From: Moritella sp. PE36
Lineage (GTDB): Bacteria; Pseudomonadota; Gammaproteobacteria; Enterobacterales; Moritellaceae
Length of the DNA stretch: 64,000 bases
NCBI RefSeq assembly: GCF_000170855.1
Contig: NZ_ABCQ01000016.1
Location: forward strand, 25,609-89,608
Direction of reading: 5' to 3'
The notes beneath the pieces are model-generated. The model was not told where the DNA came from. It saw nothing but the letters and a program-made list of their open reading frames with translations, and did no database searches. Position numbers and translations under genes: made by a program. This document shows, in pieces, positions 1-9,197 of the stretch (within the stretch, counting starts at the first letter, position 1; every line of letters starts with the position of its first letter).

Positions 1-60
1 TAAAGCAGCATCGGTGGCAAGTTGTAATAGTTGCTCTAGCTGACAAACTGTGAATTTCAT
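1..60 (-). CDS. N-terminal fragment of an unidentified protein
   Basis: An ATG at 60-58 on the minus strand opens a frame that stays open to the left edge, giving 20 residues beginning MKFTVCQLEQLLQLATDAAL. Its start lies 5 nt after the stop codon of the upstream phosphotransferase gene, so the two are probably co-transcribed. An AAGGTC stretch inside the end of the upstream gene could be the ribosome binding site. The helical start ending in LATDAAL resembles the first helix of inositol-monophosphatase/CysQ-type proteins, but 20 residues are not enough to call a family. Confidence 0.4.
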   Translation of the reverse strand, partial: MKFTVCQLEQLLQLATDAAL

Positions 61-65
61 TGTGT

Positions 66-1127
66 TTATTGACCTTGTTCAGCTGAATTTAATTGTGATA
101 ATGCTTGCTTGGTCAGTGCTTCTGTATAGCTATTTATCTTCCAGTGAGTCGGACTCCAGCCTTTCATAAAACGTTGAAAATCAGCCCAGGCCACACAATA
201 AAGTGGTCGCCATTCATCTTCCACTGCTTGCGGATCTATGTGTGGTTGATGTTCGGTTAGTGCCTGTTTTAACAGTCTGAAATAATAGTTTAATAGCTCA
301 GGTACTTCCTGCTCACAGTGTTGATAGGGTAAACAGCTGCTTAGCAATAAGATCACGTCTTTCATGCCGCAACCTTTGCCAACATATTGGAAATCAACCC
401 CTGCAACCCGAGAACCTGTGGTAGTGAAACAGAAGTTAGCTAACTTAGCATCGCCGTGAACCAGTGTTTGAAACTGACATTGTTGCAATATTTTATCTAT
501 TTTTTCGGCGGCTTGCTGCAATGGGATGTCGGTTAACGCGGTCAGTTCATCGGGACGGGTTGCAAGGTGCCAGTAACTGCCGCAATCCCATAAACCTTCC
601 GGTTCAATCGCGAGGTGCTGGGCATGGAAATAAGCCAGCCAAGATAAACAGGCCTCTATCTGTTGCTGGCTGACGTGTTGATGACTGATATGTGGATTGT
701 CTACAGCTGATTCGTGGGACGGAGGCTTAGGTTCAAAACTAGTGAACGTCTGCTCAAATCCTAACGTGGCCAAATCTTCCATGATGAGTAATATCTCATC
801 ATTCTGTTCTTCAACATACAGACACTTAGGTACTGGGCACTGCGCTAGACAGTTATTTGCGTAGTGCTGATACCAGTGCAGTTCCACCTGATATGATTTT
901 AATTTTCGTTGATGAGAGATAGGTGTGTTCCAACCGCGTGGATGCACTTTTGGTTGCGGTAACTTGATGTGTTTGACTATCACCGCAGTATGTTGACTAC
1001 CGTACAACGTGGCACGAAAAAGCTCGCCGTATCCACCCCACAACGGTTGGATTAGTTGAGTGCTGACAACGCGTTCCGCCATCATCGCGTTGGCGACTGC
1101 CTGTAAAACATCTGTCGGTATACTCAT
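66..1127 (-). CDS. APH/ecdysteroid-kinase-like phosphotransferase
   Basis: This 353-residue protein has the aminoglycoside-phosphotransferase/choline-kinase-like fold. The catalytic loop HGDAKLANF (His224, Asp226, Asn231) and the metal-binding Asp245 in GVDFQ are visible. The family moves a phosphate from ATP to a small-molecule hydroxyl; the substrate here is unknown. The frame is open to 1205, but I place the start at the ATG at 1127 (MSIPTDVL). The 26 residues upstream are rich in His, Tyr and Phe and look non-coding, and the longer start would run further into the space shared with the divergent gene at 1276. A MED motif around residue 116 fits the hinge of the fold. It is divergent from a second kinase-fold gene, and the next gene starts 5 nt downstream. 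Family assignment is firm; substrate is not. Confidence 0.75.
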   Translation of the reverse strand: MSIPTDVLQAVANAMMAERVVSTQLIQPLWGGYGELFRATLYGSQHTAVIVKHIKLPQPKVHPRGWNTPISHQRKLKSYQVELHWYQHYANNCLAQCPVPKCLYVEEQNDEILLIMEDLATLGFEQTFTSFEPKPPSHESAVDNPHISHQHVSQQQIEACLSWLAYFHAQHLAIEPEGLWDCGSYWHLATRPDELTALTDIPLQQAAEKIDKILQQCQFQTLVHGDAKLANFCFTTTGSRVAGVDFQYVGKGCGMKDVILLLSSCLPYQHCEQEVPELLNYYFRLLKQALTEHQPHIDPQAVEDEWRPLYCVAWADFQRFMKGWSPTHWKINSYTEALTKQALSQLNSAEQGQ

Positions 1128-1275
1128 ATCTAACCCATGAACGAAAATATAGCGACAGTGTACAAAATAGTGTGGTGGATGGGTATATTTCATTACACTA
1201 ATCACAGTATGTAGGGCCCATATTTATGTATATTCACTGTGTGTTTTTGCATTGTAATGTTAAGGAAAACTTAAG

Positions 1276-2379
1276 ATGAGTCTAGAGCAGCAACGCCAGC
1301 AGGCGCAGCAAACGTTTGTCGCTAGTGGGGGAAATATAGAAGTAGGGAGTTTAGAGGGTATATCTATAACGCTGGAACAACTTAAAACTACAACCGCCGA
1401 ATCAAGCTATGTGGTGGAAGTATTTAATTCCGGCCTGACTGCGGTGGTTTTCCATTTGCAAATAGATGGTCAACACTGGACGTTGAAGCAAAAGAGAAAG
1501 GTGAGTTTGGTTAAGAACATTGATGGTCAAACATCATTTTTAAATGAAGTTCAGCGTAGGCAAGATCTGGCAGAACTGAAACAAGGCTCCCCTGCATGTT
1601 TTAAACATATTGTTGATACCCAATTTGCTTCATTCACAGACGGCATTATTCTTTCGCCGTGGATTGAAGGTAACCCACTTACCATTCTAAACCGTGATGT
1701 ATTCCAGCAGATCTTCTCCACCATCGTAAACCTTGAACTAAGCGGTTTATTCGAGTGGGATCTCTGTCCGGGTAATATTTTGTTGGATAACCAACACGAG
1801 ATAAAGCTGTTTGATTTTGGTTACATGTATCAGTTTGATCCTAAGGTTCACTTTAATAGTAATGGACAAGAGACACCGTTATTCCATGGCATAGAGCGAT
1901 TTGAAACCCGTTTCTTTTTTGATTTTTTATTGAAAAATTCGCTTAACCAGACAACCGAAGCATTGTTTGAATTGTACCGGCTTGAAAAGCGTTGTGCACT
2001 AGAAGCTTATCAGATGAAACTGCGGCAGCTTATTGAACTTGATGCTGACACGAACGTGATTGCTCGGCAGCGGGCAATCAATCATAACTGGCAAACTGCG
2101 CTGGAAAGTGAGGTAGCGCTGCAGGCGTTGTATTTAGTTGAGAGTTTCCGCTCAAATGTACTCGACCTGCTTGATGATTTACACGGGCAGTCCTGTACGC
2201 CATATACCCTAAAAAAAGCGGATTTGACGTTGGACTTGTTGGCTGAGCATTTTGATCTTCTAAGCGCAAGAGACGCCTTCTTCTTTGGGGATGAACTGTT
2301 GAGCAAAAGCGAACTGGTTGTAAAATACAGCCAGCTTCGTAAGGATGCAGAACGCTATCAGCTTAATATGACGGGCTAA
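1276..2379 (+). CDS. Atypical protein-kinase-like fold protein
   Basis: The 367-residue protein has a degenerate kinase core. A lysine-rich strand (TLKQKRKV, Lys71) could be the ATP-binding lysine. The catalytic loop is EWDLCPGNILLD (Asp162, Asn167), and a KLFDFG metal motif follows at Asp180. The usual His or Arg of the HRD loop is replaced (Trp before the Asp), so it may act on an unusual substrate or be a pseudokinase. The C-terminal half (residues 190-367) is helical and not recognisable. The start is the ATG at 1276, with AAGGAAAA upstream. It is divergent from the phosphotransferase at 66-1127 with about 150 bp between starts, suggesting a shared control region. Role unknown. Confidence 0.6.
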   Translation: MSLEQQRQQAQQTFVASGGNIEVGSLEGISITLEQLKTTTAESSYVVEVFNSGLTAVVFHLQIDGQHWTLKQKRKVSLVKNIDGQTSFLNEVQRRQDLAELKQGSPACFKHIVDTQFASFTDGIILSPWIEGNPLTILNRDVFQQIFSTIVNLELSGLFEWDLCPGNILLDNQHEIKLFDFGYMYQFDPKVHFNSNGQETPLFHGIERFETRFFFDFLLKNSLNQTTEALFELYRLEKRCALEAYQMKLRQLIELDADTNVIARQRAINHNWQTALESEVALQALYLVESFRSNVLDLLDDLHGQSCTPYTLKKADLTLDLLAEHFDLLSARDAFFFGDELLSKSELVVKYSQLRKDAERYQLNMTG

Positions 2380-2712
2380 ATCTTCCTGAAGACCATGCTG
2401 GTCAGTAGTTATGAAGGTTGCTGGCCATCGGTTGATAGTAAAACTGCAGATACAGACGTAAGTTTCTAATCGGTTACAGCTTATTCTTTGGTCTATGCCA
2501 AATAGGGCGAAATGCCCAGTATCAAGAATGTGAACATCTAAATTTCACGGTCAAGCACATACCTATTGTAATATTGATACCACAGTTAAAACACTGGTTA
2601 TGATAATAATTTTTATCTATCTTTATCAGTGAGTTTTAATGGAGAAAAACCCCTTTATTTTTTAAAGGTAGCTGTTAGTATGCGATTTCTTATCTACAAT
2701 AGAGCATGAAAA
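2380..2712. other. 333-bp intergenic region, no clear gene
   Basis: No convincing coding frame on either strand. Toward its right end are AT-rich tracts that probably hold the promoter of the MipA-like gene. A TGATAATAATTTTTATC stretch near 2601 resembles a poor Fur site, but only one arm fits. I see no strong hairpin terminator after the kinase-like gene. Confidence 0.4.
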
Positions 2713-3447
2713 TTGAAGAAATTAATATTATTAGCTATGGCATTCTTGGCTACACCGGTTAATGCGGAGCAAGTTTCATTGGGTTTTATTACCTCATATT
2801 CTCCGGCGGTTTACAAAGGGCTTGATTCAAATGTCGTCCCTTTTCCAATGATTGGTTATGAAGGCGAACATATTTTTTTCCGCGGTACAGGAGCAGGTTA
2901 TGCACTGTTACCACAAGGTACTCCGCTGAATATCATTTTTCGTGCTCAATACGACTCGCGTACGCTTAAACCTGAAGATTCAGACCATCTGGAGATACAA
3001 AAATTGGATGAGCGAAACGCTGGTGTCCTTGGCGGCGTTACGTTCCAGGTGATTACCACTACCGGAACTATTGAAGCATCTGTTGGTAGTGATATCGCTT
3101 TAAATCATAACGGACTCTATGCTGAAGTCGTTTTTAAAGAGACGTTCCGTATGGGCGCGTGGGGATTTAAACCTGAGATTGGCTATGCATTCAATGATGA
3201 CAAACTTAACAATCACCTCTACGGCGTATCGGCAGAAGAAGCTCAACGTAGTGGTTTTGACGAGTTTGATGCAGGTTGGAGTGGCCAGCTATTCGTTGGT
3301 GTTAGCTTTTATATGTATTTATCTAAAAATGTTAGGCTGATAGCTTCTACTCGTTATTCTAAATTAGATTATGATTTGGCTGATAGTCCTATTATCAAAA
3401 GTGATACTGTGTTGTCTGGAGTCATTGGCGCATCGTATATTTTTTAA
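2713..3447 (+). CDS. MipA/OmpV family outer-membrane protein
   Basis: The 244-residue protein has a signal peptide (MKKLILLAMAFLATPVNA, cleavage before EQ), then alternating beta-strands and a terminal aromatic residue (ASYIF), as in MipA/OmpV beta-barrels. The segments YSPAVYKGLD and FFRGTGAGY are typical of the family, which includes the MltA-interacting protein MipA. The only start that keeps the signal peptide in frame is TTG at 2713. An in-frame TGA lies at 2707-2709, and the nearby ATG at 2706 is in another frame and stops after 18 codons. It therefore has a rare start codon, or a small indel has separated it from its ATG. It stands alone; ligand unknown. Confidence 0.75.
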   Translation: MKKLILLAMAFLATPVNAEQVSLGFITSYSPAVYKGLDSNVVPFPMIGYEGEHIFFRGTGAGYALLPQGTPLNIIFRAQYDSRTLKPEDSDHLEIQKLDERNAGVLGGVTFQVITTTGTIEASVGSDIALNHNGLYAEVVFKETFRMGAWGFKPEIGYAFNDDKLNNHLYGVSAEEAQRSGFDEFDAGWSGQLFVGVSFYMYLSKNVRLIASTRYSKLDYDLADSPIIKSDTVLSGVIGASYIF

Positions 3448-3465
3448 TATGTAGAAAGAGTGTGT

Positions 3466-3489
3466 AGTGGCCTCGTTATTTTGGCCACT
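3466..3489. terminator. Weak hairpin between convergent genes
   Basis: AGTGGCC (3466-3472) and GGCCACT (3483-3489) form a 7-bp stem with a 10-nt loop between the convergent MipA-like and PhzF-like genes. No real T-tract follows, so terminator strength is uncertain. Confidence 0.4.
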
Positions 3490-3578
3490 TAACCATTGAA
3501 GCACTACCAGCTTAAATACACCGAAAGTCTAGGGGCCAAGCTTTGATTTGTTCGTCGGCCCAAGTGTTAATGGTCTAG

Positions 3579-4421
3579 CTAATCCGTTAACTGTACAGCC
3601 GTACCAGACACTTTTATGCCGCCGACTTGCGGAATAGAAAGGTTTAACTGACTTGGCCATCCCATGATCTCGCCTTGTATAATATTTATATCCTGCGGTG
3701 CATTGATGATGCTTGCTTCTCGTAAATATCCACCTAAAGCCACTGCCGCAGCACCCGTCGCTGAATCCTCGACGACACCGCCAACCGGAAATGGATTACG
3801 CGAGTGAATGAGTTTATCGTTTTCACGCCAGATCAATTGTAACGTGGTCAAATCATCATCTAGCATTATCTTTTTAAGCTTCTCGAAGTCGTAGCTTAAA
3901 TCATCTAAGCGTTGTTTTGATTTCACCGCTAAGACTAAATGCCAGTTCCCCCCAAACGTACGTGCTGGCGGAATGCTGGTATCTAAATCATCCAAACTCC
4001 AGCCCAGTGCAGCAAGCGTGTCTTTAAGCAAAATCTCTGACGGCCATTCAAACTTAGGCTCCACTGACGTAAGCGCGGCTCTAATTTCACCGTTATGCTC
4101 GCTAACCTCCACTGGAATAGTTCCTATAGTTGTTTCAAACTGATAGGAGCCGCTGCCTGACTGTTTGCCCAATGCAACGCCGGTTGCTATCGTCGCGTGT
4201 CCGCAAAATGGTACTTCAGCTTCCGGGCTGTAATAACGTACCGTTCGTTTGCTACCCTTGCTAGGCGCGACAAACGCGGTTTCTGAAAAGCCAACGTCCG
4301 CTGCAATGCGTTGCATTTCCTTTGGTTCCGGTAACGTTTCACCAATCCATACGCCTGCCGGATTGCCACCTGTTGGTGTGGAAGTAAATGCCGCTAGTTT
4401 TTGTAGTGTATGAGAATTCAT
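3579..4421 (-). CDS. PhzF family isomerase
   Basis: The 280-residue protein matches the PhzF (phenazine biosynthesis-like) family. The early segment FTSTPTGGNPAGVW holds the NPAGV motif, GFSETAF carries the catalytic-type glutamate, and PFCGHATIATG and GVVEDSATGAAA are the other two conserved glycine-rich segments. Family members are diaminopimelate-epimerase-fold isomerases; most chromosomal copies outside phenazine clusters have unknown substrates. No other phenazine gene is nearby. I chose the ATG at 4421 (MNSHTLQ) because AAGGATC lies just upstream; the frame is open to 4454. It is divergent from a LysR regulator with 131 bp between starts, the usual layout for control of this gene by that regulator. 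Confidence 0.85.
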   Translation of the reverse strand: MNSHTLQKLAAFTSTPTGGNPAGVWIGETLPEPKEMQRIAADVGFSETAFVAPSKGSKRTVRYYSPEAEVPFCGHATIATGVALGKQSGSGSYQFETTIGTIPVEVSEHNGEIRAALTSVEPKFEWPSEILLKDTLAALGWSLDDLDTSIPPARTFGGNWHLVLAVKSKQRLDDLSYDFEKLKKIMLDDDLTTLQLIWRENDKLIHSRNPFPVGGVVEDSATGAAAVALGGYLREASIINAPQDINIIQGEIMGWPSQLNLSIPQVGGIKVSGTAVQLTD

Positions 4422-4506
4422 TGCATGATCCTTGGGGTTTGTTAGGTTATGCAATTAATTTACTCCACCCAATAAAGACAGTAAATGAGTTATTGTTGAC
4501 ATGGAA

Positions 4507-4522
4507 TGTGCATAAATGCACA
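4507..4522. promoter_or_regulatory. Perfect inverted repeat in the phzF-LysR divergent promoter
   Basis: TGTGCAT and ATGCACA flank a central AA, making a perfect 16-bp dyad 30 bp before the LysR ATG. A TTGACA at 4496-4501 abuts it. LysR regulators bind interrupted dyads between divergent genes, so this is a plausible autoregulatory operator; the binding protein is inferred. Confidence 0.5.
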
Positions 4523-4552
4523 CTGAATTGAAATTCACTGAGGTGTTTGTTT

Positions 4553-5455
4553 ATGAATTGGAATGATCTGAAGTACTTTCTGGCGTTGGCGAGAGAGGGT
4601 ACGATTAGTGGTGCTGGTAGAGTGTTGAATGTCAAACATACTACCGTGGCAAGGCGCATTGAAGCGCTTGAATTAAGTCTGGGTACGCGACTATTTGATA
4701 AGAGTAGAACTGGTTACGCGATGACACAAGCGGCAGAAGATCTATACCAACAGGTCGTATCAATGGAAGAAAAGGTTCGTACCATAGATAGGCAAGCAGC
4801 CAATCAGGATTCTGCCTTAGCCGGTCCATTAAAGCTGACGATCGCGTTTGAACTTGCTAATCGCCTTATCATTCCAAAGATGGGTGAGTTTTGCCAACGT
4901 TTTCCTGATATTGACATGCAGTTACTCATGACCAAAAACCTCGTCGATTTGGCTGCCATGGAAGCAGATTTGGCCATTCGTATGACTCCTAATCCACCGG
5001 ATTATCTCGTGGGTGCTGAAATCATGAAATTGCACCATGGGATCTATGCTTCGCCAGCGCATTTACAATCTCGCGTAACAAAAACAAAAGTGATCCTTTT
5101 TCAGTCAGAAAATAAGCGACCGGATTGGGTCAGAAAGCAGGCTAGCGATGCTGAAGTTTCACTTCGAGTCGATGACGTCGGTTCAATGGCAGTAGCTGCT
5201 GCCCACGGTTTTGGCTTAGCAAAGTTACCCTGTTTTATCGGCGACACTCAACCTGGACTGGTTCGTTTAGATGTCCAAATGCCGCCATCCGATTGGGGGA
5301 TTTGGATCTTGAATCATGTCGAGTTGCGGACAACAGCGAGAGTTCGTGCCTGTAAAGAGCATTTAATTGCTGTGTTAGAAAATCAACGCGATCTAATTAC
5401 CGGCAACTTATCCAACTATGCCCCTAACTATGTACCTAATGATGCATCAGACTAA
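4553..5455 (+). CDS. LysR family transcriptional regulator
   Basis: The 300-residue protein has a winged helix-turn-helix at residues 1-60 (NWNDLKYFLALAREGTISGA, then HTTVARRIEALE and LGTRLFDKS) and a C-terminal effector domain. The ATG at 4553 is chosen over the TTG at 4547 because GAGGTG sits at the right distance. It is divergent from the PhzF-like gene, which it probably regulates. Its TAA and the stop codon of the convergent nuoG share 4 nt (CTAA), so there is no intergenic space for a terminator between it and the complex I operon. Confidence 0.85.
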   Translation: MNWNDLKYFLALAREGTISGAGRVLNVKHTTVARRIEALELSLGTRLFDKSRTGYAMTQAAEDLYQQVVSMEEKVRTIDRQAANQDSALAGPLKLTIAFELANRLIIPKMGEFCQRFPDIDMQLLMTKNLVDLAAMEADLAIRMTPNPPDYLVGAEIMKLHHGIYASPAHLQSRVTKTKVILFQSENKRPDWVRKQASDAEVSLRVDDVGSMAVAAAHGFGLAKLPCFIGDTQPGLVRLDVQMPPSDWGIWILNHVELRTTARVRACKEHLIAVLENQRDLITGNLSNYAPNYVPNDASD

Positions 5456-7923
5456 CCACTCGAAACCTTAATCTCAACCTCGACGATACAAGGATACTCC
5501 GCCGTTGTGATGATTTTATTCGCTGGGGAGCTTAATTGAGCTTCTGGCATAAACAGCAGTTTTTCGGGAAAAGAACGGTTTATTTTTAACGGTGCAGTGA
5601 TAGTGGCATTACCTCGAGTGATGGTTATCTGATAATCCTGCTGTTCGTCATAATCTGCGCCGGGGTTCATTTCTACATAAGCGTCATGGCCGAGCCCGGA
5701 CAGGTTTTTTGATTGGGCGGTGAGTTTGCCAGAGCGAAACAGGCTGTCGCCAGTGAGCAAGGTATAACCTGCTGAAGGAAAGCTATCAACCGCAGGTGGC
5801 TTAATTACTGGGTTTTTAACTTCTGGATCTGTAACCGCTGGAATTGTTAGAGCCGCGTTCATTGCTAGTGGCACTGTGGTCAAACCATAGTCATTGAGCT
5901 CGGGACCAAAAATAAAGTCCTCTTTAAGCGCTTGATAACCGTCTATGTCCTGTTTAATTTGACTGAATATCTGCTTCACTGTACTCGGGCCTATGTCTAT
6001 CCCCAGCGCGCTGGCGATGTGCGCAAAAACAGCTGTGCTTGGTAAGATATCTTGGGCTGGAGGCCTAATTGCTCTGACCTTTTGCACCCTGGCTTCATTG
6101 TTGGTATAAGTACCATTTTCTTCGCCGTATGAAGGCGCCGGTAGAATAACCATCGCCAGCTGTGCACTGGCGGTCATAAAGGCACTTTGGACAATGAGGC
6201 AGGGGGTTTTTAAGGCCGCTTGTTCCAATGGATCGCCCGCAGAACAGTTAGCGAGCGGGTCGGCGCCGACCACATAAAACATATCAGGCACACTTTCTGG
6301 GTGATACTTTTGTAAGCCGGACTGATCGTTATGCAAGTCAGGTAGGCAGCCCATGTGCCACAGACCAAGTTGATTAGGTCGATCAAATAGGAATTGTACA
6401 AACACCTGTTTACCTTGTTGTTGCAGATGTTGAGTGGTTTTTTCTATCCATAATAAACAGTCCTTGGCCTGCTTCCCCCGCATAAATTCGGTGCCGATTA
6501 ACAGGGTGATTGAATTAGCCTGTTCCAGAATAACTTTACCCGCGCTAACAAAGTCGGACATTTCCCTGTCATCTGATATCGCTAGGTCTGAAGTCAGAGC
6601 CGCCAATAATGTGGCCTCATTGCCAGGCAGCAGGCGTAATTTTTCAGTGGCAATATCATCCAAAGCACAGGGTCTAGAGCTCGCCAACAATAAGTGATAA
6701 TGATTGTCCCGCTTGTGTTGTCGGACGAGGTAACTCGAGACTGGATTTTCATCACAGATGTTACCGCCTAATAAAAACACACAGTCGCTTTTTAGGATCT
6801 CAACCAGTGGTTGGCGACTGTAGGTCTGGGTGAGCAGCTTACTTAAAATGTCATTGGTTTCCGGTTGCAGGTTCAGGCCTGAGAATCGACAACTGGCGTG
6901 GATGTCAGACGACTGAAAAACCTCCCGTATCAGCTTCTGAAACATAAAGGCAGTTTCATTGGTCTGTCGTGGTGAGATCAGGCCTTTGATATGCCCCTTG
7001 TTACCGAGGATATCCAAGGTTTGGTTGATAATGAAATCTAACGCTTCAGTCCAACTCACAGCCGTCATGACATCATTTTTACGCAGCATTGGTTGGGTGA
7101 TACGCTGCCCACCGTCGATAAAATCAAACCCAAAGCGGCCTTTCGCACACAGCAGTTCGCCATTAATACCCGTTTCATATTGGCTTTTGACCCGTGCCAG
7201 TTTACCTTCACGGGTTTCGATCGTCATGCTGCAGCCTGTGCCACACATGCCACAGGTGGTTTCAAATTTTTCAAGATCCCAAGGCCGCGCTTTATAACGA
7301 TATGGGGTACTCATTAGCGCGCCTACCGGGCAGACTTCGATACAGTTACCGCAATGACTGCAATCTTTCAGGCTGTTACCAACTCCGGTAATTTCGGAAT
7401 CTAACCCGCGTTCCATGGTGCCGAGCGCCACATCACCGACCACTTCTTCACAAACACGGACACAACGCTGACACTGGATGCAGCGGTTGGCATTAAAGGT
7501 GATCACATTATTGAGTTGAATATCGTCGATTCTGAATATGCGTTTCGGATCAGCAAGCCTTGAATCGCCTTTGCCATATTCAAACACCGTATCTTGCAGT
7601 TCACATTCACCACTTTTGTCACAGACAGGGCAGTCCAACGGGTGGTTGGCCAGTAATATTTCTAACATATCCTCGCGGCTGGCGACCACTTTTTCTGAAT
7701 GGGTGAGTACCGCCATGCCTTCCGACACCACGGTGGCACAAGCGGGCTCTAGTTTTGGTCTGCCTTCGATTTCGATGAGACACATGCGGCAGCTGGCTAA
7801 GATTGACAGTCGGTCCTGATAACAGAACGTCGGAATCTCAATTGTGCTGGCGCGGGCGGCGTTAAGGATAGTGGTGCCTTCTTCGACCTCCATCTCCTGA
7901 CCATTGATTGTGAACATGATCAT
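5452..7923 (-). CDS. nuoG: NADH-quinone oxidoreductase subunit G
   Basis: The 823-residue protein is the large iron-sulfur subunit of the peripheral arm of complex I; it passes electrons from NuoE/F toward NuoI and NuoB. Visible in order: the N-terminal [2Fe-2S] ferredoxin cysteines (CRMC and the distal PAC), the HPLDCPVCDKSGEC cluster (His plus Cys), CIQCQRCVRVC and CSHCGNCIEVCP for two [4Fe-4S] clusters, and CGMCGTGC with a fourth Cys 27 residues later (x27). The last matches the extra N7 cluster of some bacteria including E. coli. The rest is a molybdopterin-oxidoreductase-like domain without an obvious cofactor role. It is the last gene of the operon, and its start overlaps the nuoF stop (ATGA). 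Confidence 0.93.
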   Translation of the reverse strand: MIMFTINGQEMEVEEGTTILNAARASTIEIPTFCYQDRLSILASCRMCLIEIEGRPKLEPACATVVSEGMAVLTHSEKVVASREDMLEILLANHPLDCPVCDKSGECELQDTVFEYGKGDSRLADPKRIFRIDDIQLNNVITFNANRCIQCQRCVRVCEEVVGDVALGTMERGLDSEITGVGNSLKDCSHCGNCIEVCPVGALMSTPYRYKARPWDLEKFETTCGMCGTGCSMTIETREGKLARVKSQYETGINGELLCAKGRFGFDFIDGGQRITQPMLRKNDVMTAVSWTEALDFIINQTLDILGNKGHIKGLISPRQTNETAFMFQKLIREVFQSSDIHASCRFSGLNLQPETNDILSKLLTQTYSRQPLVEILKSDCVFLLGGNICDENPVSSYLVRQHKRDNHYHLLLASSRPCALDDIATEKLRLLPGNEATLLAALTSDLAISDDREMSDFVSAGKVILEQANSITLLIGTEFMRGKQAKDCLLWIEKTTQHLQQQGKQVFVQFLFDRPNQLGLWHMGCLPDLHNDQSGLQKYHPESVPDMFYVVGADPLANCSAGDPLEQAALKTPCLIVQSAFMTASAQLAMVILPAPSYGEENGTYTNNEARVQKVRAIRPPAQDILPSTAVFAHIASALGIDIGPSTVKQIFSQIKQDIDGYQALKEDFIFGPELNDYGLTTVPLAMNAALTIPAVTDPEVKNPVIKPPAVDSFPSAGYTLLTGDSLFRSGKLTAQSKNLSGLGHDAYVEMNPGADYDEQQDYQITITRGNATITAPLKINRSFPEKLLFMPEAQLSSPANKIITTAEYPCIVEVEIKVSSG

Positions 7924-9197
7924 GAGTTTGTCCTGTCGCGTATTGGGATTTTTTGTTGGGTGATCAGGGCGTCATACTCATGAGGGAAATGTTTCAGGGT
8001 GGCTCTGATCGCCCAGGCCGCGCCGACACCCAGTGCGCAGAAGCTATTGTTAAATACACCGCCGCATATTACCTGCAACTGTTCTAGATCCCCAGGGCGA
8101 CCTTGCCCAGACTCGATGCGGTTTAGGATCTTACTGGCCCAAGGGAGACCTTCTCGGCAAGGTGCACATTTACCACAGCTTTCATGCGAGAAGAACTCGG
8201 CTATCCGCCTGCCGACTGCGGGTATGGATGCGGTCTCATCCAGCGCGATAACCGCGGCAGATCCCATCATACTGTCGGCGGTGGCCAGATCGGCGAAATT
8301 CATTTTCACATCAAGTCCTGCTAAAGGGATCATTGGCGCGGATAATCCGCCTGGGATCACGGCTTTGAATTTGCCAGTCAACGGTCCGCCGCCATAGTCG
8401 TAAACCAACTCACTCAGCGGAAGTCCCATCGGCAGCTCAACGATCCCCGGATTCTGCAACTGTCCGCTCAGACCAAATAGGCGTGGACCGGGTGCATCAT
8501 CAGGGCCGATGGAAGTAAACCAATCAACGCCTTTGGCAAAGATATGCGTCACACAAACAAAGGTTTCTACGTTATTGATCACGGTCGGACAGTCATAAAG
8601 ACCTGACACTGCAGGGAAAGGTGGTTTTAATTTCGGTTGACCGCGTCGGCCTTCGATTGATTCCAGCAGCGCGGTTTCTTCACCGCAGATATAAGCACCG
8701 GCACCTTTATGCACATAGATATTGAGACAAAAATCGGTGTTAAATATATTCTTGCCAAGATAACCTTTGGCGTAAGCGGCTTTGATTGCCTGCGTGATCA
8801 TGTCAATTGATAAGCCATATTCACCGCGAATATAAATGTAGGCCACCTCGGCTCGGATAGCGTAAGCGGCAATGATCATGCCTTCAATTACCCTATGTGG
8901 GTCCCGCTCCATAAGCAGGCGGTCTTTAAAGGTGCCGGGTTCACCTTCATCGGCGTTACAGCATAGGTAATGGATTTTGCCATCGTCTTTGGGCACAAAA
9001 CTCCATTTCAAACCAGTGGGAAAACCAGCACCGCCGCGCCCGCGCAGGTTGGAGGCTTTGACGGCATCGATAACCTTATCTGGAGAATAAGTTGTCAGGA
9101 TTTTTTTGAGCCCCTGATATCCACCGGTTTTTTCATAAAACTCAATATTGGTCGAGTCTGGATGGGTGATATATTTTAGTAACACAAGTTCGTTCAT
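7920..9197 (-). CDS. nuoF: NADH-quinone oxidoreductase subunit F
   Basis: This 425-residue subunit holds the NADH and FMN sites where electrons enter complex I. The glycine-rich RGRGGAGFPTGLKW segment near residue 55 is the NADH/FMN-binding loop; CNADEGEPGT, GAGAYICGEETAL and the C-terminal ESCGKCAPCREG ([4Fe-4S] N3 cysteines, with a further Cys in the FCALG segment) are all intact. Length is normal for the family. It overlaps nuoE and nuoG by 4 nt on each side, indicating translational coupling in the order E-F-G. Confidence 0.95.
   Translation of the reverse strand: MNELVLLKYITHPDSTNIEFYEKTGGYQGLKKILTTYSPDKVIDAVKASNLRGRGGAGFPTGLKWSFVPKDDGKIHYLCCNADEGEPGTFKDRLLMERDPHRVIEGMIIAAYAIRAEVAYIYIRGEYGLSIDMITQAIKAAYAKGYLGKNIFNTDFCLNIYVHKGAGAYICGEETALLESIEGRRGQPKLKPPFPAVSGLYDCPTVINNVETFVCVTHIFAKGVDWFTSIGPDDAPGPRLFGLSGQLQNPGIVELPMGLPLSELVYDYGGGPLTGKFKAVIPGGLSAPMIPLAGLDVKMNFADLATADSMMGSAAVIALDETASIPAVGRRIAEFFSHESCGKCAPCREGLPWASKILNRIESGQGRPGDLEQLQVICGGVFNNSFCALGVGAAWAIRATLKHFPHEYDALITQQKIPIRDRTNS

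Noticed and set aside
2597..2618. Possible Fur box before the MipA-like gene
   Set aside because: Only one arm matches; the other (ATTTTTA) deviates too much.
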